A stretch of DNA of 64,000 bases from an uncultured Cellulomonas sp. (GCF_947494015.1 NZ_CANLTL010000003.1:248001-312000), one strand, 5' to 3'; counted from the stretch's first letter, positions 1-8,221 are shown. Made by a program: numbers and translations. Notes: a model not told the origin generated them from the sequence alone.

Positions 1-345
1 CGAACCGCGCTCGCCCAGGTGCCGGCGCAGGTTCGTGCCGTCGACGTACTCCATCGTCAGGTAGCTCGTGTCGCCGTCGATGCCCTGGTCGTAGACGCCG
101 ACCAGCCCCGGGTGGGTCAGGCGTGCAGCCGCGCGTGCCTCCCGCCGGAACCGGGCCACGAAAGCCGTCCCGCTGGCTCCCTCGGCCAGGTGGGGATGCA
201 TGACCTTGAGCGCGACCTCGCGGTCCAGCCGCCGGTCGACGGCCAGGTAGACGGTGGCCATGCCGCCACGCGCGATGCGGGAGACGACCTCGTAGCGCCC
301 GTCGACCAGGTGGCCGACCAGGGGATCGCTGATGGTGGTTCCCAC
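1..345 (-). CDS. pknL: PknL-type serine/threonine protein kinase, N-terminal part (cut by window edge)
   Basis: This is the first 115 codons of a Hanks-type kinase; the rest lies outside the window. The visible part holds the glycine-rich loop (IARGGMATVYLA) and the invariant lysine in VALKVM, followed by the hinge TMEYVDGTNL. The start is set at GTG 343-345 because a TAGGAT -10 box lies 7 nt upstream, giving a leaderless start; an in-frame ATG three codons earlier sits inside that box and is less likely. In M. tuberculosis PknL is encoded next to Rv2175c and phosphorylates it. Here the Rv2175c homologue lies 1.7 kb away, with a LysM transglycosylase gene between them, so the assignment as PknL rests on both sequence and neighbourhood. 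C-terminal membrane or sensor domains cannot be judged. Confidence 0.88.
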   Translation of the reverse strand, partial: MGTTISDPLVGHLVDGRYEVVSRIARGGMATVYLAVDRRLDREVALKVMHPHLAEGASGTAFVARFRREARAAARLTHPGLVGVYDQGIDGDTSYLTMEYVDGTNLRRHLGERGS

Positions 346-352
346 GGGCGTC

Positions 353-358
353 ATCCTA
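353..358 (-). promoter_or_regulatory. -10 box TAGGAT of the kinase gene (leaderless)
   Basis: TAGGAT on the minus strand ends 7 nt before GTG 345. This places the transcript start at or next to the start codon and decides between ATG 354 and GTG 345. Confidence 0.55.
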
Positions 359-395
359 CGGGCGACCGTCCCGCGGACCCGTCACGGCGCGTCGG

Positions 396-1787
396 TCAGC
401 GGAAGCGGCTCATGTGCGTCTGGACGCTCGCGACGTACCGACGGGTGTCGGCGAACATGCCGTTGCGCTTGACGGAGGACGCGCCCTGGTAGTAGCCGGC
501 GATGGCCGACGGCAGGTCCGGGCTGATCCGCAGGAGCTGGCGCAGGATGGCCACGCCCGCGGTGACGTTGTCGTCCGGGTCGAGCAGGTTGAGCTGGCGA
601 CCCACGAGGTCGCTGGCCCACACGCCCGAGGACGGGATCACCTGCATCGTGCCGATCGCGTTGGCGGGTGAGACGGCGGTCTGGTTGAAGCCCGACTCCT
701 GGAACGCGACCGCCTGCGCGAGCGCCGGGTCCACGCCCATCGCACGCGCCGTCTCGACGACCTTGGACTGCATGGCGGCCTTCGACGGCACGCCCATGGC
801 CAGCAGGCTGGCCTTGTTGGCGTTCGCCGAGGCGACGACCGAGTCCGCGTAGGTCCGTCCGGCGAAGGTGTTGCCGACGAGCTGGGTGGCGGGCGCCGGA
901 GCGGAGGCGGAGGCGGTCGCTCCCGGGACGGTGAGCCGCTGGCCGATGCGGATGGTGGCGCGGGCGTCCAGGCCGTTGGCGGCGACGACGGCGGCGACGG
1001 TGGTGCCGTGCTTGCGGGCGATGCCCGAGACGGTGTCACCCGGGACGACGGTGTAGCCGGCCGCCGCGGCCGGAGCCGGGGCTGCGGCCGGCGCGGGCGC
1101 GGCGGTGCCGGGGATGGTGAGCCGCTGGCCGATGCGGATGAGCGCCCGGGCGTCCAGGCCGTTGGCGGCGACGACGGCGGCGACGGTGGTGCCGTGCTTG
1201 CGGGCGATGCCCGAGACGGTGTCACCCGGGACCACGGTGTAGCCGGCTGCCGCTGCCGGGGCCGCTGTCGGGGCGGGGGCGGCGGTGCCGGCGGCGCCGG
1301 GGATGGTCAGCTGCTGGCCGATGCGAATGAGCGCCCGGGCGTCCAGGCCGTTGGCGGCGACGACGGCGGCCACGGTCGTGCCGTGCCGGTGCGCGATGGC
1401 CGAGACGGTGTCACCCGACCGGACGGTGTAGCCGACCGGTGCGGCGGCCGCGGGCGCCGCGGCGGCCGCCGACGGGATGGTCAGGGTCTGACCGATCCGG
1501 ATCCCGGCACTGCTGGGCAGGTTGTTCGCCCGGGTGATCGCCCCGACCGAGCTGCCCGTGCGCAGGGCGATGTGCGACACCGTGTCGCCCGAGCGAACCG
1601 TGTACTGCTCGTCCGCGTGCGCGGTGCCGGCGCCGGTGACGGACGCGACCGCCAGCGCGAGCGTCGCACCGGTACCCGCCGTCACCCGCCGGCGGGCCGA
1701 CCGCGAGAGGCCGCCGACATCCGTGGCGCTCGGCCGGTCGGCCGAGCGCGGGGTCGCGTCCTGGCGGGCGGTGGCGGGCTGCGTCAT
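396..1787 (-). CDS. Secreted lytic transglycosylase with four LysM domains
   Basis: This is a 463-residue exported cell-wall enzyme. A long charged N-region and a hydrophobic core end in a signal-peptidase site near AHA/DE (residue 58). Four LysM modules follow at about 62-105, 120-163, 183-226 and 245-288, separated by Ala/Pro linkers; each begins YTV.(S/P)GDTVS. The last two are almost identical, suggesting recent internal duplication. Residues 320-460 form an SLT-type transglycosylase domain with the probable catalytic glutamate in FQESGFNQ and an AIGTMQVIPSS motif. LysM binds N-acetylglucosamine polymers, so the protein should be tethered to peptidoglycan and cleave it, for example during growth or resuscitation. 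It lies 50 nt upstream of the kinase gene on the same strand, but the kinase has its own promoter. Confidence 0.93.
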   Translation of the reverse strand: MTQPATARQDATPRSADRPSATDVGGLSRSARRRVTAGTGATLALAVASVTGAGTAHADEQYTVRSGDTVSHIALRTGSSVGAITRANNLPSSAGIRIGQTLTIPSAAAAAPAAAAPVGYTVRSGDTVSAIAHRHGTTVAAVVAANGLDARALIRIGQQLTIPGAAGTAAPAPTAAPAAAAGYTVVPGDTVSGIARKHGTTVAAVVAANGLDARALIRIGQRLTIPGTAAPAPAAAPAPAAAAGYTVVPGDTVSGIARKHGTTVAAVVAANGLDARATIRIGQRLTVPGATASASAPAPATQLVGNTFAGRTYADSVVASANANKASLLAMGVPSKAAMQSKVVETARAMGVDPALAQAVAFQESGFNQTAVSPANAIGTMQVIPSSGVWASDLVGRQLNLLDPDDNVTAGVAILRQLLRISPDLPSAIAGYYQGASSVKRNGMFADTRRYVASVQTHMSRFR

Positions 1788-1857
1788 GTCGGTCCTCGCG
1801 TGTGAGTGATGAGAAAACTGGGGCAGCAGTGACTGCTGTGACTGCTGGGACTGCGCT

Positions 1858-1867
1858 GAACGTATCG
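1858..1867 (-). promoter_or_regulatory. Candidate -10 region of the LysM transglycosylase gene
   Basis: The minus strand reads CGATACGTTC about 70 nt before the start codon. The identical 10-mer occurs at the corresponding place upstream of the c-di-GMP riboswitch (8112-8121). No convincing -35 was found. Confidence 0.35.
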
Positions 1868-1994
1868 GAGGCCCAGGCGGGTGGAAAGCAGAGCCGGCGA
1901 ATTCCGACGGTGTGATTCACCCGGACGTCCGCAGCTCGCCGGTCGTGGACGCCCGGACGCCGGCCGGACGACCCGGGTACGGGGCCGGGCTGCG

Positions 1995-2000
1995 TACGCT
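1995..2000 (+). promoter_or_regulatory. -10 box TACGCT of the Rv2175c-type gene (leaderless)
   Basis: TACGCT ends 6 nt before GTG 2007. It supports that start over any upstream codon in the same frame. Confidence 0.5.
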
Positions 2001-2006
2001 GGCGCC

Positions 2007-2426
2007 GTGACGGACACCGCTGCTCTCGATGCCCTCGTCCCGGACTGGCTCACGCTCCCGGATGTCGCCGACCGGCTCGGGATCGACGTCGGCAAGGTGC
2101 GCCGGCTGCTCCAGGAGGGGCGGCTGGCCGCGGTCCGACGGGGCGACCCGCCGGTCCTGTCCGTGCCGGCCGACTTCCTCGTGCCGGTGCACCTGGCCAA
2201 CCCCGCCGCTCCCGCTGCGGCGTCGACCGCCCCCGACTCCCCGCAGTGGGCCGTGCTCACGGCGCTGCGGGGGACGCTGACCGTGCTGGGCGACGCGGGC
2301 TTCGACGCCGCCGAGTCCGTCGAGTGGCTGTTCTCGCCCGACGACGTCCTGGGCCGCGCGCCGATGCAGGCTCTGCGCGCCGGCTCCAAGAGCGAGGTGC
2401 GCCGCCGCGCTCAGACCCTGGTCTGA
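2007..2426 (+). CDS. Rv2175c-type winged-helix DNA-binding protein
   Basis: This 139-residue protein has an N-terminal helix-turn-helix (WLTLPDVADRLGIDVGKVRRLLQEGRL, here in two overlapping pieces around residues 14-40) and a C-terminal region typical of Rv2175c (VEWLFSPDDVLGRAPMQAL). The M. tuberculosis homologue is a DNA-binding substrate of PknL, and phosphorylation in its flexible N-terminus abolishes DNA binding. The N-terminus here (VTDTAALDAL) contains one candidate threonine. The start codon is fixed by a -10 box 6 nt upstream. It is transcribed divergently from the LysM gene and converges with the polyprenyl synthase gene. Confidence 0.87.
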   Translation: MTDTAALDALVPDWLTLPDVADRLGIDVGKVRRLLQEGRLAAVRRGDPPVLSVPADFLVPVHLANPAAPAAASTAPDSPQWAVLTALRGTLTVLGDAGFDAAESVEWLFSPDDVLGRAPMQALRAGSKSEVRRRAQTLV

Positions 2427-2541
2427 CGGCGCCCGGGCCCTCGCCCCGGCGGCCGGCCTCCCGTGCCCCGGTCCGGGGCGTCCGCGTCGCGCGCGCAGGT
2501 CCGGGCGACCGCCTCCCGCCGGGCGGTGCGTCGTGGCCCGG

Positions 2542-3651
2542 TCAGGCCGCGCGGTCGACCGCGGCGTGCGCGAGCTCGGTGATCATGGACTTGCCCGGCT
2601 CGGCGAGCGGAGCGCTCCGCAGTGCGCCGAACGCCGTGGCGGACAGGCTCGCGATCAGCGCCTCCACCGCATCGTCCGCACCCGTGCCCCGGATCACCCG
2701 CGCCACCTCGGCGACGTCGTCGTCGGACAGGTCACGCACGCCGAGCCGCGACCTGAGGGTGGCCCGCTGGCTGTCGTCCGCCGCCGCCATGGCCCGCGCC
2801 ACCAGCACCGTCCGCTTGCCCTCCCGGACGTCGTCGCCTGCGGGCTTCCCCGTCGCCGCGGGGTCACCGAAGACGCCGAGCAGGTCGTCGCGCAGCTGGA
2901 ACGCCTCGCCCAGCGGCAGGCCGAACGCGGTGCACGCGCGGCGGGCGGGCTCGTCCGCGCCGGCCAGCGCGGCACCCAGCACGACCGGGTGCTCGACGCT
3001 GTACCGGGCCGACTTCGCACGGATCACCTCGCGAGCACGGGTCTCGTCCGCCTCGGGGTCCAGACCCCACGGCAGGGCCTGGGCCAGCACGTCGAGGTAC
3101 TGCCCGGCCGTCACCTCGGTGCGCATCAGGTCGAACACGTCCCGTGCCGCGGCGGCGATCGACGGGTCGAGCACAGCGGTCGCCCGGCTGAACTGCGACT
3201 CGCTCGCGACCAGCGTGAGGTCGCCGAGCAGGATCGCCGCGGCCTCGCCGAACCTCTCGTGGCTCCCCGACCAGCCCGACCGCTCGTGCAGGTCCGCGAA
3301 GCTGCGGTGCGCGGCGGGCAGGCCGCGCCGCGTGTCGGAGTCGTCCATGACGTCGTCGTGGAAGAGCGCGGCCGCCTGGAAGAGCTCGAGCGCCGCACCC
3401 ACGCGCAGCACGGCGTCGGCCTCGGGGGTCCCCGGCCGGCCGCCGTGCGCACGGAAGGACCAGTAGCAGAACGCCGCACGCAGCCGCTTTCCACCCGTCA
3501 GCATCCGGGCGACGGCGTCGGTGAGCACGGCGCTGTCCGGGCCGAGCTCCGTCAGGACCGCCCGTTCGGCGGCGACGTACTCGGCCAGCAGGGCGTCGAC
3601 GTGCGGTCGCACGCCCTCGACGTCGACCAGGGCGGCGGCGGTTCGGCTCAC
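2542..3651 (-). CDS. idsA: Polyprenyl (geranylgeranyl/farnesyl) diphosphate synthase, IdsA type
   Basis: This 369-residue all-helical trans-prenyltransferase condenses isopentenyl diphosphate onto allylic diphosphates. The first aspartate-rich motif is FHDDVMDDSDTRRG, the second is LRDDLLGVFGD, and GGKRLR binds IPP. Bulky residues before the first motif would set product length, but the product cannot be assigned by eye. The GTG start at 3651 lies 7 nt after TAGGCT, a leaderless arrangement. In M. tuberculosis idsA2 sits in the same neighbourhood as Rv2175c and pknL, which supports orthology. Its IPP would come from the MEP pathway, whose first enzyme Dxs is encoded at 46574. Confidence 0.9.
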   Translation of the reverse strand: MSRTAAALVDVEGVRPHVDALLAEYVAAERAVLTELGPDSAVLTDAVARMLTGGKRLRAAFCYWSFRAHGGRPGTPEADAVLRVGAALELFQAAALFHDDVMDDSDTRRGLPAAHRSFADLHERSGWSGSHERFGEAAAILLGDLTLVASESQFSRATAVLDPSIAAAARDVFDLMRTEVTAGQYLDVLAQALPWGLDPEADETRAREVIRAKSARYSVEHPVVLGAALAGADEPARRACTAFGLPLGEAFQLRDDLLGVFGDPAATGKPAGDDVREGKRTVLVARAMAAADDSQRATLRSRLGVRDLSDDDVAEVARVIRGTGADDAVEALIASLSATAFGALRSAPLAEPGKSMITELAHAAVDRAA

Positions 3652-3832
3652 GCGGGGCAGCCTACGGGCGCTCCGGGGCCCCGAGCCGAGCCCACGCGCG
3701 ACCCGACGCTGGCGCCCGCCCGCGCGGACACCCGGCGCGAGTGCCGACCCCAGGCATCGACACGGCGGTCGCGTCCACACGGCCCCCCCGTCGCCGGTCC
3801 GGCGAGCCGGCGGTGCCGGTTCGCTCGTGTCC

Positions 3833-5110
3833 ATGGACGCCACCACGATCCGGGTCCGCGAGCCCCGCGAGCTGCTCGCCCTGCTGCCGTACCAGCTGGG
3901 CTTCCGGCCCGAGCGGAGCGCCGTCGCCGTGGCGCTCCGCCCACCGCGTGGTCGGGTCGGGCTCATCGCCCGGGTGGACCTCGCCGACCTCGCCGACGCG
4001 TGCCTGGGCCCCCAGCTCGCCCGGCGCCTGGTCACCCACCTGGTGGGTGACGGCGCGGCGCAGGCCGTGCTCGTGCTGTACGCCGACGTCGATCCGCGCG
4101 CCCTGCCGTCGCGGCCGTCCCTGCCGTCGCGGTCATCCCCGTCATCTCGTCCGGCCGAGCGCGGCGCGACGGGGGCGCCCGGGGACGCGGCGGGCGCGGC
4201 CGTCCCGGCCGGTGTGGTCCGGCCGGCGGGACCCGGGGGCACGCCGGACCCTGCCCCACAGGCGCTGGCTGCCGTCCGGACGTTTCGGCAGGCCGCCACG
4301 GCCTTCCTCGGCGACGTCGCGGTGTGGGTGGTCGCACCCACGGGCTACCTGTCGCTGGACTGCCTCGACGTCGACTGCTGCCCGCCCGGAGGGCGACCGC
4401 TGCGGGACCTGGAGTCGACGGAGGTGGGTGCGCACATGGTGCTCGCCGGTGCGATGGTCGCCGACTCCCGCGAGGCGCTCGTCCCGGACGTCCCGGCAGG
4501 TGCCGCCGCCCGGCGCAACGCCGCGCGGGCCGCGGCGCGTCGCACGGTCCGACGGGCCGTGGCGCAGGAGCAGGGGCCCGCGGCGCTCGGGCGGTGGCGG
4601 GCCGACGGTCTGCTGTCGTGGCGTCGTGAGCTGGAGGAGGTGCGGCGTGGAGGGCGCGGTCCGGGCGCCGCCGCGCTCGGGCGGCTGGCCGCGGACCTCG
4701 GCGACGTCCCGGTGCGCGACGCCGTCCTGCTGACGCTGGTGCCGGGCGCGGCCGATCTGCCGGAGCGATCGCTGCACCCGTCGGCGGTCGGCGCCGTGGG
4801 GTTCGGCACGGAGGTGGCGCGGGTGCTGGCGGCCGTGGTCAGCCCGCGCGACGGCGTGCCGCCCGATCCCGACGTGCACCTGCCCGCGACGCTGCTCCTG
4901 GAGCAGGTGGTCGGCCACTCGGCCGGGGCGGCCAGGGCCCCGGCGCTGACGCTCCTGGGCCTGCTGGCGTGGTGGGGCGGCGACGGTGCCCGGGCGGGTG
5001 TGCTGATCGACCGTGCGCTCGCCGCGGATCCCGGACACCGGCTCGCGCACCTGCTCGCCGAGGCTGTCGGCGCCGGCCTGGCACCGGGATGGGTACGCAT
5101 GAGCGGCTGA
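3833..5110 (+). CDS. DUF4192 family protein
   Basis: This is a 425-residue actinobacterial protein of unknown function. The N-terminal block (RVREPRELLALLPYQLGFRP...SAVAVALR) is the usual opening of DUF4192 proteins. The C-terminal part (LLEQVVGHSAGAARAPALTL, then LLAWWGGDGARAGVLIDRAL) resembles a helical repeat-like tail. A Pro/Ser/Gly-rich linker of about 45 residues (around 88-135) separates an N-terminal alpha/beta part from the rest. No catalytic motif was recognised. The start could be ATG 3833 or GTG two codons upstream; no clear ribosome-binding site decides. It is transcribed divergently from idsA. Confidence 0.82.
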   Translation: MDATTIRVREPRELLALLPYQLGFRPERSAVAVALRPPRGRVGLIARVDLADLADACLGPQLARRLVTHLVGDGAAQAVLVLYADVDPRALPSRPSLPSRSSPSSRPAERGATGAPGDAAGAAVPAGVVRPAGPGGTPDPAPQALAAVRTFRQAATAFLGDVAVWVVAPTGYLSLDCLDVDCCPPGGRPLRDLESTEVGAHMVLAGAMVADSREALVPDVPAGAAARRNAARAAARRTVRRAVAQEQGPAALGRWRADGLLSWRRELEEVRRGGRGPGAAALGRLAADLGDVPVRDAVLLTLVPGAADLPERSLHPSAVGAVGFGTEVARVLAAVVSPRDGVPPDPDVHLPATLLLEQVVGHSAGAARAPALTLLGLLAWWGGDGARAGVLIDRALAADPGHRLAHLLAEAVGAGLAPGWVRMSG

Positions 5111-5205
5111 GGCCGGACCGGCGCTGACGCCACCCATCGGCTCCGGTACGGTCGACCGACCGCGGCCCATCGGAGGGACGTGCGGGCGAGCGCAGCGGAG
5201 GACGC

Positions 5206-5637
5206 ATGACCATCGTCGTCGGGTACCTGGCCACACGCGAAGGTCGAGCAGCGCTCGACGCGGCGATCGCCGAGGCGGGGCGTCGCTCCACCCGGCTGCT
5301 CGTGGTGCAGAGCGCGAAGCCGGCCCCGCCGTCGGAGCAGGCGACGGCCGACGCCGCACGTCAGCTCGAGGACCTGCGCCGCGAGCTGGACGCGACCGGT
5401 GTGCCGTACGACGTGCGTGAGTCGTCCGAGGGGCGCGACGTCGCCGAGGACCTCATCGGCGCCGCCGAGGAGAGCGACGGGACGCTGATCGTGATCGGGC
5501 TGCGCCGGCGCAGCCCGGTCGGCAAGCTCATCCTCGGGGTCAACGCCCAGCGGATCCTGCTCGACGCACCCTGTCCCGTGCTCGCGGTCAAGCCCGGGGG
5601 GAATGACGACGCGGAGCCGACGGTTAGGTCGTCGTAA
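5206..5637 (+). CDS. Universal stress protein (UspA family)
   Basis: This 143-residue single-domain Usp begins [16 protein letters not shown] and ends with [18 protein letters not shown]...PCPVLAVKP. The ATP-binding signature G-2x-G-9x-G(S/T) is altered: it reads [18 protein letters not shown], so nucleotide binding is uncertain. A GGAGG ribosome-binding site lies about 7 nt before ATG 5206. A TACGGT hexamer near 5147 could be its -10 box. It sits between DUF4192 and sigA. Confidence 0.88.
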   Translation: MTIVVGYLATREGRAALDAAIAEAGRRSTRLLVVQSAKPAPPSEQATADAARQLEDLRRELDATGVPYDVRESSEGRDVAEDLIGAAEESDGTLIVIGLRRRSPVGKLILGVNAQRILLDAPCPVLAVKPGGNDDAEPTVRSS

Positions 5638-5705
5638 CCCGCCCGTCCGGGCGCCCAGCCCCCGATCGAGGCGCACGCGAGCCCGTCGTGAGGGGCCTCG
5701 GCCGG

Positions 5706-5711
5706 TACAAT
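5706..5711 (+). promoter_or_regulatory. -10 box TACAAT of sigA
   Basis: TACAAT is the best housekeeping-type -10 in the window and lies about 55 nt before the sigA start, giving a leader of roughly 45-50 nt. No convincing -35 hexamer was found. Confidence 0.55.
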
Positions 5712-5765
5712 AGATGTGTACCCCCGGGGCTCGACGTCCGAGCCTGCGCTGCCGAAAGGTCGTTC

Positions 5766-7334
5766 GTGTCATCCCTCTCCCCGAATCCTGCACTACCGCG
5801 CGAGTTCGAGCACCCCGCACTCCAGGAGCTGGTGGTGCACGGACGTACGCACGGCACGGTGGACGCTGAGGCGTTCCGTGCTGCGTGCGAGTCCGCGGAG
5901 GTCAACGACGCCAAGCGGCTGAAGGTCGTCTACCGCGGCCTCGCGGCCGCCGGTGTCACCGTCGCGGAGCCGGTGACCGGCACGGTCAAGGTCGCTGCCG
6001 CCACCACCACCGCCCGCAAGGGCGCGAGCGCGACGGTCGACCCCGAGACGCCCGCCCCGGCGAAGCGCCGCACGCCGGCCAAGAAGGCCACCGCGGCCGA
6101 GGGCGACCCGGCCGACGCCAAGCCGGCGACCAAGCGTGCGAGCGCCGCCAAGACGACGGCAGCCAAGGCCAGCACCGCCAAGGCCTCCACCGCCAAGTCC
6201 GCCGCTGCCGCGAAGGCCGCGGCCGCCGATCCGGGCGCCGTGACCGACGCGCCGGACCCGGAGGACGTCGCCGTCGAGGACGTCGACGCCGCGGTGGTCG
6301 GCGACGACGCCGTGGTCGACGGTGCAGCCACCAAGCCGGGCGAGGAGACCGAGGAGGGTGTCGGCTTCGTCTACTCCGACGCCGACGACGACGACGCCCC
6401 GGCGCAGCAGGTCGTCACCGCCGGTGCCACCGCGGACCCGGTCAAGGACTACCTCAAGCAGATCGGCAAGGTCGCCCTCCTCAACGCCGAGCAGGAGGTC
6501 GAGCTCGCCAAGCGGATCGAGGCCGGCCTGTTCGCCGAGGAGCGGCTGAACTCCGGGACGAAGCTCGAGCCGAAGATGCGGCGCGAGCTGGAGTGGATCG
6601 CGGGCGACGGCCGTCGCGCCAAGAACCACCTGCTCGAGGCCAACCTGCGCCTGGTGGTGTCGCTGGCCAAGCGCTACACCGGTCGCGGCATGCTCTTCCT
6701 GGACCTGATCCAGGAGGGCAACCTCGGCCTGATCCGTGCGGTCGAGAAGTTCGACTACACCAAGGGCTACAAGTTCTCGACCTACGCGACGTGGTGGATC
6801 CGCCAGGCCATCACCCGCGCGATGGCGGACCAGGCGCGGACCATCCGCATCCCGGTGCACATGGTCGAGGTCATCAACAAGCTCGCCCGCGTCCAGCGGC
6901 AGATGCTCCAGGACCTGGGCCGCGAGCCCACGCCGGAGGAGCTCGCCAAGGAGCTCGACATGACCCCGGAGAAGGTCGTCGAGGTCCAGAAGTACGGTCG
7001 CGAGCCGATCTCCCTGCACACCCCTCTCGGCGAGGACGGCGACAGCGAGTTCGGTGACCTCATCGAGGACTCCGAGGCGGTCGTGCCTGCGGACGCGGTC
7101 AGCTTCACGCTGCTGCAGGAGCAGCTGCACCAGGTGCTCGACACCCTGTCCGAGCGCGAGGCCGGCGTCGTGTCCATGCGGTTCGGCCTGACCGACGGCC
7201 AGCCCAAGACGCTGGACGAGATCGGCAAGGTGTACGGGGTCACGCGCGAGCGGATCCGTCAGATCGAGTCCAAGACGATGTCCAAGCTGCGTCACCCCAG
7301 CCGTTCGCAGGTGCTGCGCGACTACCTCGACTGA
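5766..7334 (+). CDS. sigA: Primary RNA polymerase sigma factor SigA/HrdB (RpoD)
   Basis: This 522-residue group 1 sigma-70 directs housekeeping transcription. Residues 1-65 correspond to region 1.1. Residues about 80-165 are an Ala/Lys/Thr-rich, histone-H1-like segment with repeated TAKAS and AAKAA units, followed by an acidic stretch. Region 1.2 starts at [16 protein letters not shown], region 2 contains [20 protein letters not shown] and [16 protein letters not shown], and region 4 contains [19 protein letters not shown] and ends LRDYLD. GTG 5766 is preceded by GAAAGG. The gene ends in a strong hairpin terminator. The TANNNT -10 boxes seen throughout the window match promoters this sigma should read. 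Confidence 0.97.
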   Translation: MSSLSPNPALPREFEHPALQELVVHGRTHGTVDAEAFRAACESAEVNDAKRLKVVYRGLAAAGVTVAEPVTGTVKVAAATTTARKGASATVDPETPAPAKRRTPAKKATAAEGDPADAKPATKRASAAKTTAAKASTAKASTAKSAAAAKAAAADPGAVTDAPDPEDVAVEDVDAAVVGDDAVVDGAATKPGEETEEGVGFVYSDADDDDAPAQQVVTAGATADPVKDYLKQIGKVALLNAEQEVELAKRIEAGLFAEERLNSGTKLEPKMRRELEWIAGDGRRAKNHLLEANLRLVVSLAKRYTGRGMLFLDLIQEGNLGLIRAVEKFDYTKGYKFSTYATWWIRQAITRAMADQARTIRIPVHMVEVINKLARVQRQMLQDLGREPTPEELAKELDMTPEKVVEVQKYGREPISLHTPLGEDGDSEFGDLIEDSEAVVPADAVSFTLLQEQLHQVLDTLSEREAGVVSMRFGLTDGQPKTLDEIGKVYGVTRERIRQIESKTMSKLRHPSRSQVLRDYLD

Positions 7335-7351
7335 CGCCGAGCTCGAGCTGC

Positions 7352-7397
7352 ACCGTGGGCCCTGTCCCGACCACCCGGTCGGGACGGGGCCCACGGT
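7352..7397 (+). terminator. Terminator of sigA
   Basis: An inverted repeat begins ACCGTGGGCCC and closes with GGGCCCACGGT around the loop ACCC, giving a stem of about 21 bp with one mismatch or wobble. It starts 17 nt after the sigA stop. There is no long T-run, as is usual in actinobacteria. Confidence 0.85.
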
Positions 7398-7519
7398 CGT
7401 CCCGGGCCTCGCGTCCCGGACGGGGGCGTCGTCCCGTGGCCCACCCGCCGCGGGGCCCGACGGGAACGGGGCCGGAACCGCCCGACGCCGTCAGGCGTGC
7501 GGGTGCGCGGACCGGCGGG

Positions 7520-7768
7520 TCACAGGTGCAGGGGGCGGCGGGCCCGCACCCGCCACGCCGGCTGGTGCCGGACGTCACGCGCCCGCACGAAGCGCAGGTC
7601 ACCCGGGCGGGTGCTGTCCGCCGGCCGCTGCACCTCGTACTCGACCTCGAGCACCGCGTGCCCGACGTCGACCAGGGCGACCTTGACCGGACGACCTCGG
7701 CGCGGCAGTCGCCGCCAGCGGAAGGATCGTCCTTCGAGCGGGCCATCCACGCACACGTAGGTCGACAC
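7520..7768 (-). CDS. Conserved-looking small protein of unknown function
   Basis: This is an 82-residue protein (VSTYVCVDGPLEGRSFRW...). The first part looks like a small beta-sheet domain (VALVDVGHAVLEVEYEV), followed by a very basic tail rich in Arg and His. I do not recognise a family. GTG 7768 is chosen because GGAGAGG lies 8 nt upstream; a longer in-frame start exists at 7858 but would add a low-complexity N-terminus. The coding bias fits a real gene. It points towards the sigA terminator and lies next to the riboswitch region, but is transcribed away from it. Confidence 0.6.
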   Translation of the reverse strand: MSTYVCVDGPLEGRSFRWRRLPRRGRPVKVALVDVGHAVLEVEYEVQRPADSTRPGDLRFVRARDVRHQPAWRVRARRPLHL

Positions 7769-8046
7769 GGTGACGTCCTCTCCGACCGGTCCCGGCACAC
7801 CGGGCTCGCGGCCACTATCACGGCGAGGCGTGAACGTGTGGTGACGACGGCCGATCACCCGGGTGAAGTTCTGCCTGAGCGTACCGGGAGGTCGCAGGAC
7901 CGGCTCGTCGAGAGGGGGCCGTCACCCGTCCGTGGACGCGTGCCGTCGCCGCCTGGTCCGGTGGCCGCCCCGGCTCGAGGGATCGGGTCGACGGCCCGGC
8001 GTCGTCCGCGGCGTCGACGTGCCGCCGGCACCGGGGGCGCGCCCGG
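7769..8046. other. Intergenic stretch without recognised gene
   Basis: About 280 nt between the start of the minus-strand small gene and the control region of the riboswitch unit. I see no ORF with good codon bias, no tRNA and no clear hairpin. It may hold the promoter of the 7520-7768 gene. Confidence 0.4.
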
Positions 8047-8067
8047 TTGCACCCACCGGGGGTGCAA
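8047..8067. promoter_or_regulatory. Inverted repeat TTGCACCC-N5-GGGTGCAA upstream of the riboswitch unit
   Basis: A perfect 8-bp inverted repeat with a 5-nt spacer lies about 45 nt upstream of the candidate -10 region. Its position suggests a protein operator more than a terminator. No cognate regulator is known. Confidence 0.4.
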
Positions 8068-8111
8068 GCGGGTGAAAACCGGGCACCACCGGCGGACTTG
8101 CCCGATTCGTG

Positions 8112-8121
8112 CGATACGTTC
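8112..8121 (+). promoter_or_regulatory. Candidate -10 region of the riboswitch transcript
   Basis: CGATACGTTC contains TACGTT (8115-8120), so transcription would start a few nucleotides before P1 of the riboswitch. The same 10-mer precedes the LysM gene. No convincing -35 lies 16-18 nt upstream. Confidence 0.4.
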
Positions 8122-8124
8122 TGG

Positions 8125-8210
8125 GTCGTCAGCGAGAAGGGCAAACCCGTCGAGAGGCGGGGACGCAAAGCCACGGGACCCCCGAGGGGTCAGCCGGGTC
8201 ACCGAACGAC
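8125..8210 (+). promoter_or_regulatory. Cyclic di-GMP-I (GEMM-I) riboswitch
   Basis: The segment carries the conserved GEMM-I core. AGGGCAAACC is followed by a helix capped with a GAGA (GNRA-type) tetraloop at 8151-8156, then GGGACGCAAAGCC, which holds the tetraloop-receptor side. A second helix, GACCCC/GGGGTC, has a short loop, and the 3' strand AGCCGGGTCACCG matches the class signature AGCxGGGTxACC. P1 closes by GTCGT 8125-8129 pairing with ACGAC 8206-8210. The P1 3' strand is followed with no gap by the Shine-Dalgarno AGGAG at 8211-8215 of the next gene. This fits translational control by c-di-GMP, although the on/off sense cannot be read from sequence alone. Confidence 0.87.
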
Positions 8211-8221
8211 AGGAGCGACAG

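Noticed and set aside
1870-2006. Possible c-di-AMP (ydaO) riboswitch before the LysM gene, because GGGTGAATCAC occurs on the minus strand
   Set aside because: The rest of the ydaO core is missing and a promoter-like box lies downstream of it, so the segment would not be transcribed as a leader.
5683-5705. -35 element of sigA
   Set aside because: No hexamer close to TTGACA lies 16-18 nt before TACAAT, so none was annotated.
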